Assembly (NCBI RefSeq): GCF_947179165.1
Contig: NC_077238.1
Coordinates: 43,038,793 to 43,102,792, forward strand
Source: Solanum dulcamara
Lineage: Eukaryota; Streptophyta; Magnoliopsida; Solanales; Solanaceae
Reading direction: 5' to 3'
DNA length: 64,000 bases
The position numbers and the translations under genes were made by a program. Each line of letters begins with the position of its first letter. Position 1 is the stretch's first letter. Shown here piece by piece: positions 1-9,817 of this stretch. The notes below the pieces were generated by a model. It saw nothing but the letters and a program-made list of their open reading frames with translations. It searched no databases and had not been told where the DNA came from.

Positions 1-740
1 AACAAGTATCCTCTTCCTAGAATAGATGATCTGCTTGACCAGCTTCACGGTGCTACTTGTTTCTCAAAGATAGACCTTAGATCAGGCTACCATCAGTTGA
101 AAGTAAGAGAATGTTACATCCCAAAGATAGCTTTTCAAACCCGGTATGGTCACTTCGAGTTTCTTGTTATGTCCTTTTGTTTGACTAGCTCCCATGCATC
201 CTTTATGAACTTGATGAACAAAGTGTTCAAGCAATATTTAGACATGTTTGTGATAGTATTCATTAATGAGATATTGATCAATTCAAGGATTGAGGAGGAG
301 CATGCTAATCACTCAGAGTTGTTTTTCATACTCTCAAGAATAGGGAGTTGTATGCTAAGTTTTCAAAGTATGAATTTTGGCTTGCTTCGGTAGCATTCTT
401 AGGCCATGTTGTATTTGGTGAGGCTATCCGAGTTGACTCACATAAGATTAAAGCGGTTAAGAACTGGCCAAGACCCACATCTCCATTGACTAAGTTGATT
501 CAAAAGAAGGATAGATTTCAATGGTCTGATGCTTGTGAGAAGAGTTTTCAAGAATTGAAAATGAGGTTGACTATTATTCCATTTTGTCCCTACCCGAGGG
601 AACATATGGGTTTGTAATCTATTGCAATGCATCTAGAGTTGGATTGGGTTATGTGTTGATGCAAAAGGGCAAGGTTATTGCATATAATTACAAACAACTT
701 AAAATACATAAGAGAAACTATCCAACTTATGAACTTGAGT
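1..740 (+). pseudogene. Ty3/gypsy RT-RNase H fragment
   Basis: This is a degenerate piece of a Ty3/gypsy polyprotein that enters the window already inside the reverse transcriptase. The start reads as the RT core ([13 protein letters not shown] near 70-110, then RYGHFEFLVMSF near 142-177). The catalytic box is altered: where FIDDILIYS is expected, the frame near 260-285 reads FINEILINS, so one catalytic Asp is replaced. The frame then shifts near 340, continues through the RT connection, and reaches RNase H-like sequence (KLKIHKRNYPTYELE, about 695-739). It stops at about 740, where gag sequence of another element begins. It is non-functional. It could be the far end of element B's own lineage or a separate copy; the sequence does not decide. 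Confidence 0.85.
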
Positions 741-788
741 ATTGAAGGTAATGTCGGCTACAATTATAAAGGGAGCAGAGTTAGCAGA
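741..788 (+). pseudogene. Element B gag, left stub before the element A insertion
   Basis: Reading from 742 the frame gives LKVMSATIIKGAELAE and continues without loss at 22612 as FRLHDVAI, the capsid-type gag motif that precedes WYE in these elements. The two halves are separated only by element A and its 5-bp target duplication. The abrupt change from RNase H to gag at 739-742 marks an older recombination or deletion joint. Confidence 0.7.
784..788. repeat. Target-site duplication of element A, left copy (GCAGA)
   Basis: GCAGA directly precedes the TGTCACG terminus of element A. The identical five bases follow the other terminus at 22607-22611. A 5-bp duplication is usual for Ty3/gypsy integrases. 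Confidence 0.93.
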
Positions 789-3076
789 TGTCACGACCCA
801 AGCCTAGGGCCTAGACGTGACATTGCGAATGAGGAACCCAAAAGTACCTCAAACAAGCCTCTTAGGATTGTTTTAGCCTTTCATAGGTAATGACGATAAA
901 TGAAGAAGCAGAAATCATAATAGTAAATATTCAACTTACATATGTCCAACAATACCTCTAATTATTAGATTTAACGGGGCTAAGATAAGTCCCTAGCTCA
1001 CCCTTAATCATAATAGAAGAAATACCATAGTAAAATATCTCAACATATCATAAGCTAGAAATATAAAGGAGTATTGTTCCCGGAACATGGGAACTCACCA
1101 AAAGTAGTCTTCAAACGAAGTCTCAACTAGCCACGTGGAGGAGAACGAGGAGGAGCACTGATCCCTACATGGTGATATCCTGTAGGCAAAAGAGTATGCG
1201 TTAGTACTTTGAATGTACTAAGTATGTAAGGATGTATGAACATTGAGGAAACATTATAAAATTTATGTAATATGGAACATGATGTAATACATGCATAATA
1301 AATCATATAGATATCCTTTAAAATATTTATTTTATGGGAAAATAACTATAACCGACATTTAAGACCATGCGAGCTATTATACTTGCCAGGTAGAACTCCG
1401 TCAACTTCATTCATTTCTTTAACTTTAACTTTAAGGGCTTTCATGGATCCATTAGCCTAAGCCTACAAGGGCTCCTATGTTGGTACATAGTTAATGAGAC
1501 AAGGGGTTGCTACTAGGATTCCCTTACCGAATCCTACATCAATGCCTCATTCGGTGCTAAGTCAATCCCACGGAATAGTTTAATACTTCAAAATATTCAT
1601 AGCATATAACTTGAGAATTCAAACATCATATTCGGTATAATAGCTCATTAAAACATTTGATAATTCAAATATGCAAGAATTTTCCTTATTGCATAAAGAA
1701 TCCATCATTCATATCATTTCATCATTCTTTCATTTCATAAGACTCCCTTTTTGATCATAGATATTGCTTTCATAAACATTTATTTGGAGTCAAAGCTTTC
1801 AAGTCAAACTTTATTAAAAACATAGTAAAACTAGGTGGGTTCAAATCACTTCAACTTGCAAATATATATGTAAATAAATATACATAAATACTTTGAAATC
1901 CATTAATTAAAGATCATGCTTTAAACAACCCACCATGAATTTCAAGAACCTTTAAATAGATAAATAGAGGAATTACTTGTAAACCATCAATTCATACATA
2001 TAAAATTATGTTGCATCAAAATAGACCAATAATAATTAGTTTAACCATGATTCATACTATTAAGTAAAAATAAGAATTACCATAAGAAAATATTACTTGA
2101 AATCAATAGACTTAATTGAAAGAGTTTTTGGACTACATGGGTGAAAGAACCCATGGATAAACACCCACATAACTTAGAGTAGAGCTTAAAATAAATAAAT
2201 AAAATTTATCATATAATCAAAATAATTTAGACATGAGAGTGGAAGGAATAATCTCATTGAAGCCTTACATACCTGGAATCCAAAGTTTTAGTCGGAACCG
2301 AAAGACTTAATGAACACTCTTGAGTCCTAACTTTTCTCCCCGCCGGAACATTTTGTGTACTACCCGGAGTATATGAATCACCGGAATAGTATTTCTTCAC
2401 TACTAAGAACTAAAACTATATTTGAGAATGTGTAAAAAAGTGTATAGAGAGAAGACTTGCTTGAGAAAGCTTGATGAATAAAATGAGGAAATAAGGTGGG
2501 TATTTATAGGTGGGAAAGAGAGACCTAACAATAAATAAAATAATTATAAAGAAAAATCTGAAAATTTAATGGAATATATTGATGTCATGGATGATGTTAA
2601 ATAGAGGACAATTTATGTCATGAGTGATGTCAAATGTATCTAGATCTTTCCATGGTAGGTGAAATGAGTTATCTTTGACAGAATACACCTTTTCGGAGCT
2701 GCATTTGAATAGGATAAATTCCTTATTAGGATTTAGTGTCTTCATAAGAATTGTAGATATAGAAGTCTAGTTTTATGTCGTTCAAGAATCAACCAATATG
2801 GATAATCCTACAGTAAGATATGATTTTCCTTCTATAAACACTCCTTTCCGTCACAACATTCTGTCTTACAACAATTAATTTATTTGACCTACTTAACCTC
2901 CGAAACTTAAAATATAGTCTTCACAAGAGTTGTAGGTAAAGATATTATGGTTACTCAGAAATTCGAATCACCTAATTTGGACAAAACTATAAAAAGTTAT
3001 GCCCAAAATACAGAAGCTGTATCATTTTTAGGCGAGAATTGAAATATCGTATACAACATTTTTAGGGGATGTTACA
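789..3076 (-). repeat. Element A 3' LTR
   Basis: This LTR starts TGTCACGACCC and ends GGGATGTTACA on the + strand, and matches 20304-22606 nearly throughout. Relative to the partner it lacks about 40 bases, corresponding to 20894-20933. Element E keeps that block, so this copy suffered the deletion. It keeps about 20 bases (near 1458-1480) that the partner has lost. Confidence 0.95.
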
Positions 3077-3090
3077 TTATCTCCCCCTTG
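3077..3090 (-). other. Element A polypurine tract
   Basis: On the minus strand this reads CAAGGGGGAGATAA and abuts the TGTAACATCCCC start of the 3' LTR. It is the expected primer for plus-strand DNA synthesis in LTR retrotransposons. Confidence 0.85.
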
Positions 3091-3276
3091 GGAACATTCG
3101 TCCTTGAATGAGGAAAGACTTAACTTGAGTAGAGTAGAGTGTAAACCAACAACCCATCATTAATGCAATAGTGTAATTTAAAACATCATTTAAAACATAT
3201 TTTATAATTTTTCATGCATATGACAAGAAAAGTTGAGATACAAGGATAAGTAATTGAGCAAGGACAACTTAATACC
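3091..3276 (-). other. Element A 3' untranslated stretch
   Basis: AT-rich non-coding DNA between the integrase/chromodomain stop and the polypurine tract. It contains GAACATTCGTCCTTGAATGAG, whose counterparts lie near the 3' ends of D, E and the terminal LTR family (for example 46330-46345 and 56630-56652), so it is a conserved pre-PPT block. Confidence 0.6.
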
Positions 3277-4451
3277 TTAGGTTTGGGTAGAGGGGAAAAG
3301 ATGAGGGTATCTCTTAATCATATCCACTTCCGCTTCCCATGTTGCACTTTCTATTTGTTGATTCCTCCAAAGGACTTTAACAGATGCAACTTCTTTGTTC
3401 CTCAATCTCTTAACCTGCCAGTCTAAAATTTCCACAGGAACTTCTTCATAGGTCAAGTTTTCTTCAATATTCACTACTCCCATAGGTACAATGGAACTAG
3501 GATCACCCACACTTTTTCTCAACATAGACACGTGAACCACCGGATGAACCATGGTCATTTCCAATGGTAATTCTAACTCATATGCAACCTTACCAACACG
3601 TCTCACGATTCTATAAGGCCCTACATACCTAGGGCTCAATTTCCCTTTCTTACCAAATCGAACCACACCTTTCATGGGTGAAATCTTCAGATACACCCAA
3701 TCGTCCACATTAAACTCAAGATCCCGTCTTCTAGTGTTAGAATAAGATTTTTGACGACTTTGAGCCGTCTTCAACCTTTCTCTAATGATCTTCACCTTCT
3801 CTAGTGCATCAAGTACCAAATCGGGCCCCAACAAGGTCATCTCGTCTACTTTGAACCAACCAATCAGTGATCTACATCGTCTTCCATATAAAGCCTCAAA
3901 CGGCGCCATCTTAATACTTGAGTGGTAACTATTAGAGAGGTAGATGATCATCCCAATTTCCTTTAAACTCCAACACACAAGCCCTTAACATATCCTCTAG
4001 TGTTTGAATCATCCTTTCGGCTTGCCCATCCATTTGAGGATGGAATGTTGTGCTCAACTTTACCTTAGTACCGAGACCTTTTTGAAATGATCTCCAGAAG
4101 TGAGAAGTGAATTGGGTACCACAATCCAAAATAATGGATAACGGCACACCATGCAACCTCACCAACTCCCGAATATACAACTTGGCATAATCTTCGGCAC
4201 TATAGGAAGTTTTAACCGATAGGAAGTGAGATGACTTAGTCATTCTATCAATAATTACCCGAATCGAGTCATGATCCTTCCGGGGTATGAGGCAAACCCA
4301 CTACAAAATCCATATTCACATCTTCCCACTTCCAAGTTGGGATTTCAATGTCTTGGGCTAGGCCACCCGGCCTTTGATGTTCGGCCTTCACTTGTTGGCA
4401 ATTCGTACATTCGGACACAAACCTTGCTATGTCCTTCTTCATGCTACCCCA
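3277..4451 (-). pseudogene. Element A integrase core and chromodomain-like tail (broken)
   Basis: This is the last part of the polyprotein: integrase catalytic core, GPY/F-type C-terminal domain, then a chromodomain-like end. MDFVVGLP (near 4300) carries the first catalytic Asp. ILDCGTQFTSHFW (near 4120) carries the second, and the Glu is in [16 protein letters not shown] (near 4020). MKGVVRFGKKGKLSPRYVGPY (near 3650) is the C-terminal domain. VKVLWRN...SATWEAEVDM (3310-3390) resembles the chromodomain of Tekay-type elements, and the frame ends PHLFPSTQT. Lesions seen: a one-base frameshift near 4280 and a 17-bp deletion at about 3932-3945 relative to element E. The enzyme would insert cDNA into the genome, but this copy cannot make it. 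Confidence 0.88.
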
Positions 4452-5247
4452 CTAATACAACTCCTTTAAGTCTCGGTACATTTTCGTTGAACTAGGATGA
4501 ATGAAGTATGTAGAATTATGAGCCTCCATCATGATCAAACTCCTTAGGCCATCAACATTTGGAACACATATCCGACCTTGATAGTATAGTACCCCATCTC
4601 CCCCTTGGGAAAATACCTCTATCTTCTTTTCCTTTACCAATTTCTTTAACTCGATAAACTTTGGGTCAAGATCTTGCTTGGATTTAACATCCACCAACAA
4701 AGAGGATTCAGACCTATTTTGAACAACCATACCCCCATCATTAGTACCACACAACTTCACCCCTAATCTAGCCAATCGGTGAACATCTTTCACCAACTCC
4801 CTCTTACTTTCATCCACATGGGCCACACTCCCCATAGACACTCTACTAAGGGCATCAACAACCACATTAGCTTTACCCGGATGATAGTGCACACTCATGT
4901 CATAGTCTTTAAGGAGTTCTAGCCACCTCCTTTGCCTTAGATTAAGGTCCTTTTGGGTGAACACATATTGAAGACTCTTATGATCAATATACACATCCAC
5001 ATGCACCCCATAGAGGTAATGCCTCCAAATCTTCAGAGCAAAAACAACAGCCGCCAATTCAAGGTCATGGGTAGGGTAGTTACGCTCATGCACCTTTAGT
5101 TGCCTAGAAGCATAGGCTATGACCTTATCGTTTTGCATTAAGATACAACCTAAACCAATCTTTGAAGTATCATAATAAACTACAAACCCCTCTAATCCTT
5201 CTGGAAGAGTCAAAATAGGAGCAGAGGTAAGTCGATCTTTTAAGGTC
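4452..5247 (-). pseudogene. Element A RNase H and integrase zinc-binding region
   Basis: An open stretch of 253 codons (5213-4452) covers the retroviral-type RNase H, the connection and the start of the integrase HHCC zinc finger. [15 protein letters not shown] (near 5165) is the first RNase H strand; [10 protein letters not shown] is altered to [10 protein letters not shown] near 4990; [16 protein letters not shown] is near 4840. [15 protein letters not shown] then hits a TAG where related copies have Trp, just before the CxxC (NCQQ) half of the zinc finger. A TAG near 5247 separates it from RT. This was one polyprotein; the pieces are nonsense-broken remains. Confidence 0.88.
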
Positions 5248-5842
5248 TAGAAACTTTTCTCACACTCATCTGTCCATATGAATTTAGATTTCTTTTGGGT
5301 TAATTTTTTCATAGGAGATGAGATGGAAGAAAAGCCTTTGACGAACCTTCTATAGTACTCGGCTAGACCTAAGAAGCTCCTAATGTCTGAAGGAGATAAT
5401 GGTCTAGGCCAATTTTTGACTGCCTCTATTTTCTTAGGATCAACCATGATCCCATCACCAGACACTATGTGATCAAGAAATACTACCTCCTTTAACCAAA
5501 ATTTATACTTACTAAATTTTGCAAATAATTGCCTATCCCTCAATGTTTGAAGCACAACTCTCAAGTGATTTTTATGTTCTTAATCACCCTGAGAGTAAAT
5601 TAAAATATCATCAATGAAGACCACCACAAAAGTATCCAGGTAAGGTTTGAACACCCTATTCATCAAGTCTATAAAAACCGCCGGTGCATTCGTTAACCCA
5701 AAACTCATCACCACAAACTTATAGTGACCATACCTTGTTCGGAAGTCCATTTTAGGAATGTCACACTCGCTCACCTATAGTTGGTGATAGCCAGACCGAA
5801 GGTCGATCTTGGAGAAGTGACTTGCCCCTTGCAATTGATCAA
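5248..5842 (-). pseudogene. Element A reverse transcriptase, C-terminal half (cut by the LINE)
   Basis: This continues the RT that begins right of the LINE at 18124. From 5842 leftwards the minus strand reads the [11 protein letters not shown] block, then [20 protein letters not shown], and the catalytic box [11 protein letters not shown] (near 5590-5625) with both active-site Asp residues intact. A TAA follows SQGD at about 5580. The thumb/connection ([36 protein letters not shown]) runs to a TAG at about 5247. Apart from the nonsense codons and the LINE the domain is well preserved. Confidence 0.9.
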
Positions 5843-5858
5843 ATAAGTCATCTATTCT
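5843..5858. repeat. LINE target-site duplication, left copy (16 bp)
   Basis: ATAAGTCATCTATTCT lies between the gypsy RT and the poly(T) of the LINE and recurs exactly at 18108-18123. Element E has the unoccupied equivalent at 36255-36270 with one difference. Confidence 0.95.
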
Positions 5859-5880
5859 TTTTTTTTTTTTTTTTTTTTTT
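5859..5880 (-). other. LINE poly(A) tail
   Basis: A run of 22 T on the + strand, which is poly(A) on the LINE strand, between the left TSD copy and the LINE 3' end (ACGGGAACAGACCC on +). It is the expected trace of target-primed reverse transcription. Confidence 0.93.
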
Positions 5881-6372
5881 ACGGGAACAGACCCTACACG
5901 AGGCTCCCACCTCTCGTGCACAGTCAGGGGTTAAGCAACACCCCCAAGCCTTAACATAAATAATCAAAATAAAATACAAGGAGGGGGACATAAACCTTAC
6001 CTCCAATCCTATGGTGGTTCATAAGTCGGCTAACCTATTAAGGTCGGCTAACTCATCCCCGATACAAAAAGAGACTAACTATAACTAGAAAGCAGTAAAC
6101 TTGTGAGAGGACTCCTCCCGGTACAATTTCAACTATGAAAGCATAAATGAGGGAGACTCTCCCCTTCCATGAGAAAAAAAGAAAGTAACCTACACTAGTC
6201 CTATTCCAACTATACTACGTACCAGACATAGCTACATTGAAGAAGAACAAGTATACGAAACTTCTATCTCGCATGGGATGGGAAAATTCTTTTCATCTTT
6301 GCTCTTTCTAGTCTTGTCGTACCAAGTAAATCCAGGTGAGATGTGTCATTGCATCAGTATCATGATTATCAG
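5881..6372 (-). other. LINE 3' terminal untranslated region
   Basis: No credible ORF. The end next to the tail contains GAGGCTCCCACCTCTCGTG. A block AGGGAGACTCTCCCC (6149-6163), itself an inverted repeat (GGGAGA/TCTCCC), recurs as AGGGAGACTCTCCC at 9739-9752 on the far side of the repeat array. Confidence 0.6.
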
Positions 6373-8847
6373 CTATGGGGGCTGAAAGGAGAGGAAATAT
6401 ATGGAGCTATAGTATTTAACAGCCTTGGAGTTGTTGTGGATAAAATTGAGAGCCTGAATATCAGAACAAGTGTAGCTGCATTCGACCACCCTAGTAAGCC
6501 ATGCTTTAGTATCCAGTTGTTTACAATTATGAGGATCTGCACCTATAAGTAGCCAAGGAGACAAACAAACATGGGTGTTGCAGTCCTGTATCCAGTTCCT
6601 TGCTACCTCTCTAGCTGCAGTGATAGCATGCTTGTTGTTGCAGGTTAGGTTCAGTAGTAGATCCCTTTTTTGGTACCTGCACATGCAAACAACACCAGAA
6701 AAACACACAAGCAAACAATGGCTCTTGTGTGCTGCATATGCTGCATATTGCTGCTGCTGTGCTGCATTAGCAACTAACAAAGGGGTAGGCAATTGTGGGA
6801 AATGAACAGGCTGGTGCAGATTTGTGTGCAGCTTCTTGTTGTTGCCATTGTAGTTAGGCTGCTTGTTGGTCCTTGCTTTGAAGTGGTTCAGCTTCTTGGA
6901 GTACCTGCACAGCCAGACAAAACCAACAAAACATACAACCAAAGAAGTGTACAGGTCTTGTTTGGTTGTATCTCCATCAACCTGCATAAACAAAGAAGCA
7001 AACAAACAAGCAAGCACACAATTATAAGAACTTGCAGCTGGCTTCCACCTGCCAATCTGCAGGTTGCTGGAGCTGATGGCTGCAGGTTCCCTAGGCTGCT
7101 TGTTGGTCATTGTTTTGAGTTGGTTAGACTTCTTGGAATACCTGCACAGCAAAACAAAACCAACAAACTTGTGTATGTTTCTTGTCTGCTGCAGGTTGAT
7201 GGAGTTGTTGCTGAGGTTTGTTGATAATGGAGAAAGTGGTTGGCAAGCTGATTGTGCTGCTCCAAAGCAACCCCAGGTTACTGCAACCCTTTTAGCATTT
7301 CCAAGGGAGGTCTGCCAGCTACATTGGTGAGAGCTGTAGCTGGGGTACCTGCATAGAACAAAACCACCAAACCTCACAAACAAGGAGATCTGCAGGCTGC
7401 TGTATCCATGTTCTTTATGTGCTGCCAGTTGGTGGAGTGTTTGCTGTGGTGTGTTTATGTTAGAGAGTGTGGATGGAAGGCTGAGTGTGCTGCTCCATGG
7501 GAGCCCCAGGATATTGCAGCTCTCATAGCAGTTCCAAAGAGGGCCTGCATAAATGAAAAAAGGCCATGGCCAAACAGGCTGAGAAGAACAAAGCCAAATG
7601 TTGGAGTGGATGTAATGAGATTGCTTCTGTGGAATCCTGGTAGGCAGCTCCAATTTGTGATGGAATAGCTCCCCAGTTGTTGATGTACCTAAACAAAAAC
7701 AATCAAACAAATACAAACAACCAAACAAACACAAAAACCAGGTGCTAATTGCCATTCTGCACAATTCTTTTGTAGGCCTCTTAGTGAAGGTATTTGTTTT
7801 GTTGGTTGTATCTGTATTGTGCTCTATGTAGGTGTTGATAAAACATGTTAGTGAGTCCATCCTGACACCTGCAGGTACACAACAAACAGGAGCCAGCAGG
7901 ACAGGGGTTGCACAATGGGCTGCTGCAAGTGTTGAGCTTTTAGAGAATTCATGGATGGAGTGGAGAAACTGTTGTAGGTTTGTGTGCAGTTCCAATTTTG
8001 TGTTGGAGAACAGAGGATCCTCTCTTGTGATCTGGTTCAAGTTGTTTGTGTGTGGCTCCCCAGTAGGTATTGCACCTAAACAAAAACAAACAAAGGAGTA
8101 CATACAACCAAACAAGTACCAAAAACAATAGGAGTCTCCATTTCTGCACACTCCTTTTGTTTCAGTCATGGAGATTCCTGTAGCAGTGTTGTCCTCCATG
8201 TATTTGTTGTTAAGGCATGTTGGTGTATATCTCCAACAACCTGCAATTACACAGCAAATAGCCAAAGACAAGCAAGGACCTGTACAGGTTAATAGAAGAG
8301 AAAGGATCTCAAAGGGAGTTTTGGAGCCTGTTAGCATTTTCCATGTCGCTCGACTAACGTCTCCTCTTATCCGTTTGAGCTGAAACTTTCTGAAATTTGC
8401 ATATATATCCTCTCCTTTATCCATGCAAATTTTGGAGGCTTGTTTCCCAAGATGGAGCTTCAATTTAGCAAAATTCTTCCTTTTTAATCTTAAGACAGCT
8501 AATTGTTTCAAGCTCGCTCGCCTAACGTTTCTAATTATCCGTTTTGGCTGAAATTTCTTGGGACTTGTCAAAATAACATATTCTACAATCCTGCAAATTT
8601 TGGGAGCCTTTGGACAGGCCCACATGATACCCCTCACCCTGCACCTGCTGCCCTGCTGAGGCTTAGAGGCTGCAGGGGGTTTGGAGGTTGTATTTGTGCT
8701 CTTCTCTATGTATTTGTTGTTGAAGAGTGATGCTATATCACTCCAAACACCTGCAATAATACAGCAAACAAACCCAAACAAAACATAATATACACAGACT
8801 AGCAATAGAGAAAGGACCTCATTAAGAGCCTTGGAGACTGTTATCAT
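6373..8847 (-). CDS. 824-codon open frame in the LINE 3' region, unknown
   Basis: An uninterrupted 2.5 kb minus-strand frame downstream of the LINE RNase H. I recognise no domain. It is Cys-rich and internally repetitive. A hydrophobic block (LVCVYYVLFGFVCCIIAGVW) with a following NNKYIEKSTNTTSKP motif recurs in divergent form as ICCVIAGCW...NNKYMEDNT and VCCVPAGV...INTYIEHNTDTTN. Farther on, GFV(L/W)LCRYSKK-like segments occur four times in the same frame. The first ~155 codons equal one copy of the 510-bp tandem repeat; the next copies upstream have a stop at the equivalent place. Repeat units whose length is a multiple of three can keep a frame open without selection, so it may not be a protein gene. 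Real coding remains possible because the frame crosses several different repeat types. Confidence 0.35.
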   Translation of the reverse strand: MITVSKALNEVLSLLLVCVYYVLFGFVCCIIAGVWSDIASLFNNKYIEKSTNTTSKPPAASKPQQGSRCRVRGIMWACPKAPKICRIVEYVILTSPKKFQPKRIIRNVRRASLKQLAVLRLKRKNFAKLKLHLGKQASKICMDKGEDIYANFRKFQLKRIRGDVSRATWKMLTGSKTPFEILSLLLTCTGPCLSLAICCVIAGCWRYTPTCLNNKYMEDNTATGISMTETKGVCRNGDSYCFWYLFGCMYSFVCFCLGAIPTGEPHTNNLNQITREDPLFSNTKLELHTNLQQFLHSIHEFSKSSTLAAAHCATPVLLAPVCCVPAGVRMDSLTCFINTYIEHNTDTTNKTNTFTKRPTKELCRMAISTWFLCLFGCLYLFDCFCLGTSTTGELFHHKLELPTRIPQKQSHYIHSNIWLCSSQPVWPWPFFIYAGPLWNCYESCNILGLPWSSTLSLPSTLSNINTPQQTLHQLAAHKEHGYSSLQISLFVRFGGFVLCRYPSYSSHQCSWQTSLGNAKRVAVTWGCFGAAQSACQPLSPLSTNLSNNSINLQQTRNIHKFVGFVLLCRYSKKSNQLKTMTNKQPREPAAISSSNLQIGRWKPAASSYNCVLACLFASLFMQVDGDTTKQDLYTSLVVCFVGFVWLCRYSKKLNHFKARTNKQPNYNGNNKKLHTNLHQPVHFPQLPTPLLVANAAQQQQYAAYAAHKSHCLLVCFSGVVCMCRYQKRDLLLNLTCNNKHAITAAREVARNWIQDCNTHVCLSPWLLIGADPHNCKQLDTKAWLTRVVECSYTCSDIQALNFIHNNSKAVKYYSSIYFLSFQPP
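6570..8340 (-). repeat. Degenerate repeat modules in the LINE 3' region
   Basis: A recurring module has (T)ACCTGCA followed by CAAACAAA-rich sequence. It begins near 6675, 6903, 7140, 7347, 8239 (and again at 8749 and 9257 in the 510-bp array), with weaker forms (ACCTAAACAAA) at about 7687 and 8073. Spacing is irregular, roughly 170-390 bases. The units look like old tandem duplications that have diverged, and they encode the repeated LCRYSKK-type motifs of the 824-codon frame. Confidence 0.6.
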
Positions 8848-9678
8848 TTTCCAAGTCGCTCGACTAACGTTTCCAATTCTCCGTTTGTGCTAAAACTTTA
8901 TGAAGTTAGTATATATATCCTCTCCTTTAGTCCTGCCAAATTTGAAGGCTTGTTTCCCAAGTTGGAGGATCCAAATTACTAAAGACCCTCTCTTTATGCT
9001 TAAGGCAGCTGAATGTTTCCATGTCGCTCGCCTAACGCCTCCAATTATCCGTTTGGGCTGAAACTTCTTGGGACTTGTCAAAATAATATATTCTACCATA
9101 CTGCAAAGTTTGGGGGCCATTGGACAGGTCCACATGTTACTCCTCACCCTGCACCTGCTGCCCTGCTGAAGCTTAGGGGTTGCAGGGTGTTTGGAAGTTG
9201 TTTTTGTGCTCTTGTCTATGTATTTGTTGTTGAAGAATGCTAATATATTACTCCAGACACCTGCAATAATACAGCAAACAAGCCCAAACAAAACATAATA
9301 TACACAGACTAGAAATAAAGAAGGGACCTCAGTAAGAGCTTTGGAGAGTGTTATCATTTTCCAAGTCGCTCGACTAACGTCTCCAATTATCCATTTGAGT
9401 TGAAACTTTATGGAGTTAGCATATATATATCCTCTCCTTTAGTCCTGCAAAGTTTGAAGACTTGTTTCCCAAGTTGGAGGGTCCAAATTACTAAAGACCC
9501 TCTCTTTAGGCTTAAGGCAGCTGAATGTTTCCATGTCGCTCGCCTAACGCCTCCAATTATCCGTTTGGGATGAAACTTCTTGGGACTTGTCAAAATAATA
9601 TATTCTACCATCCTGCAAAGTTTGGGGGCCATTGGACAGGTCCACATGTTACTCCTCACCCTGCACCTGCTGCCCTGT
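8341..9678 (-). repeat. 510-bp tandem repeat, about 2.6 copies
   Basis: The anchor GTCGCTCGACTAACG begins at 8345, 8855 and 9365, exactly 510 apart. A second anchor (TCGCTCGCCTAACG) begins near 8513, 9023 and 9535. The last interval is 512 because of a 2-bp AT expansion near 9421. Units run 8341-8850, 8851-9360 and 9361-9678 (partial). Each unit holds an inner direct repeat about 168-170 apart. The right two copies resemble each other more than the left one by eye. Confidence 0.92.
8890..9357 (-). CDS. 155-codon frame from the second 510-bp repeat unit
   Basis: This is a paralogous copy of the first 155 codons of the neighbouring 824-codon frame: MITLSKAL, then a hydrophobic VCVYYVLFGLVCCIIAGVW segment, NNKYIDKSTKTTSK and KKFQPKRIIGGVRRATWK. 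It ends at a stop after TNFIKF, where the other copy continues KFQLKR. It lies in the same frame as the 824-codon ORF. Whether it is translated is unknown; it is best seen as a product of the tandem repeat. Confidence 0.3.
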   Translation of the reverse strand: MITLSKALTEVPSLFLVCVYYVLFGLVCCIIAGVWSNILAFFNNKYIDKSTKTTSKHPATPKLQQGSRCRVRSNMWTCPMAPKLCSMVEYIILTSPKKFQPKRIIGGVRRATWKHSAALSIKRGSLVIWILQLGKQAFKFGRTKGEDIYTNFIKF

Positions 9679-9776
9679 ACCATCCTGCTAAATCCTAAAT
9701 CTATTGGTAAGGAGATTATCCTATTAGAGCAGTAAATTAGGGAGACTCTCCCTTTTTCAATGGACCTGATTATCAT
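9408..9776 (-). pseudogene. Partial third repeat-unit frame
   Basis: This contains GSRCRVRSNMWTCPMAPKLC and KKFHPKRIIGGVRRATWK, matching the two other repeat units, but begins in unrelated sequence and lacks the hydrophobic N-terminal block. A 2-bp AT expansion near 9421 puts it out of frame with its neighbours. No function is inferred. Confidence 0.4.
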
Positions 9777-9817
9777 TATTAATATCAGTTAATATTTCAA
9801 TGTATGAAGAAGTTCCT

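Noticed and set aside
6793..7224. 143-codon + strand ORF in the LINE 3' region
   Set aside because: Antisense to the 824-codon frame, with repeat-derived composition and no motif. I give it no weight as a gene.
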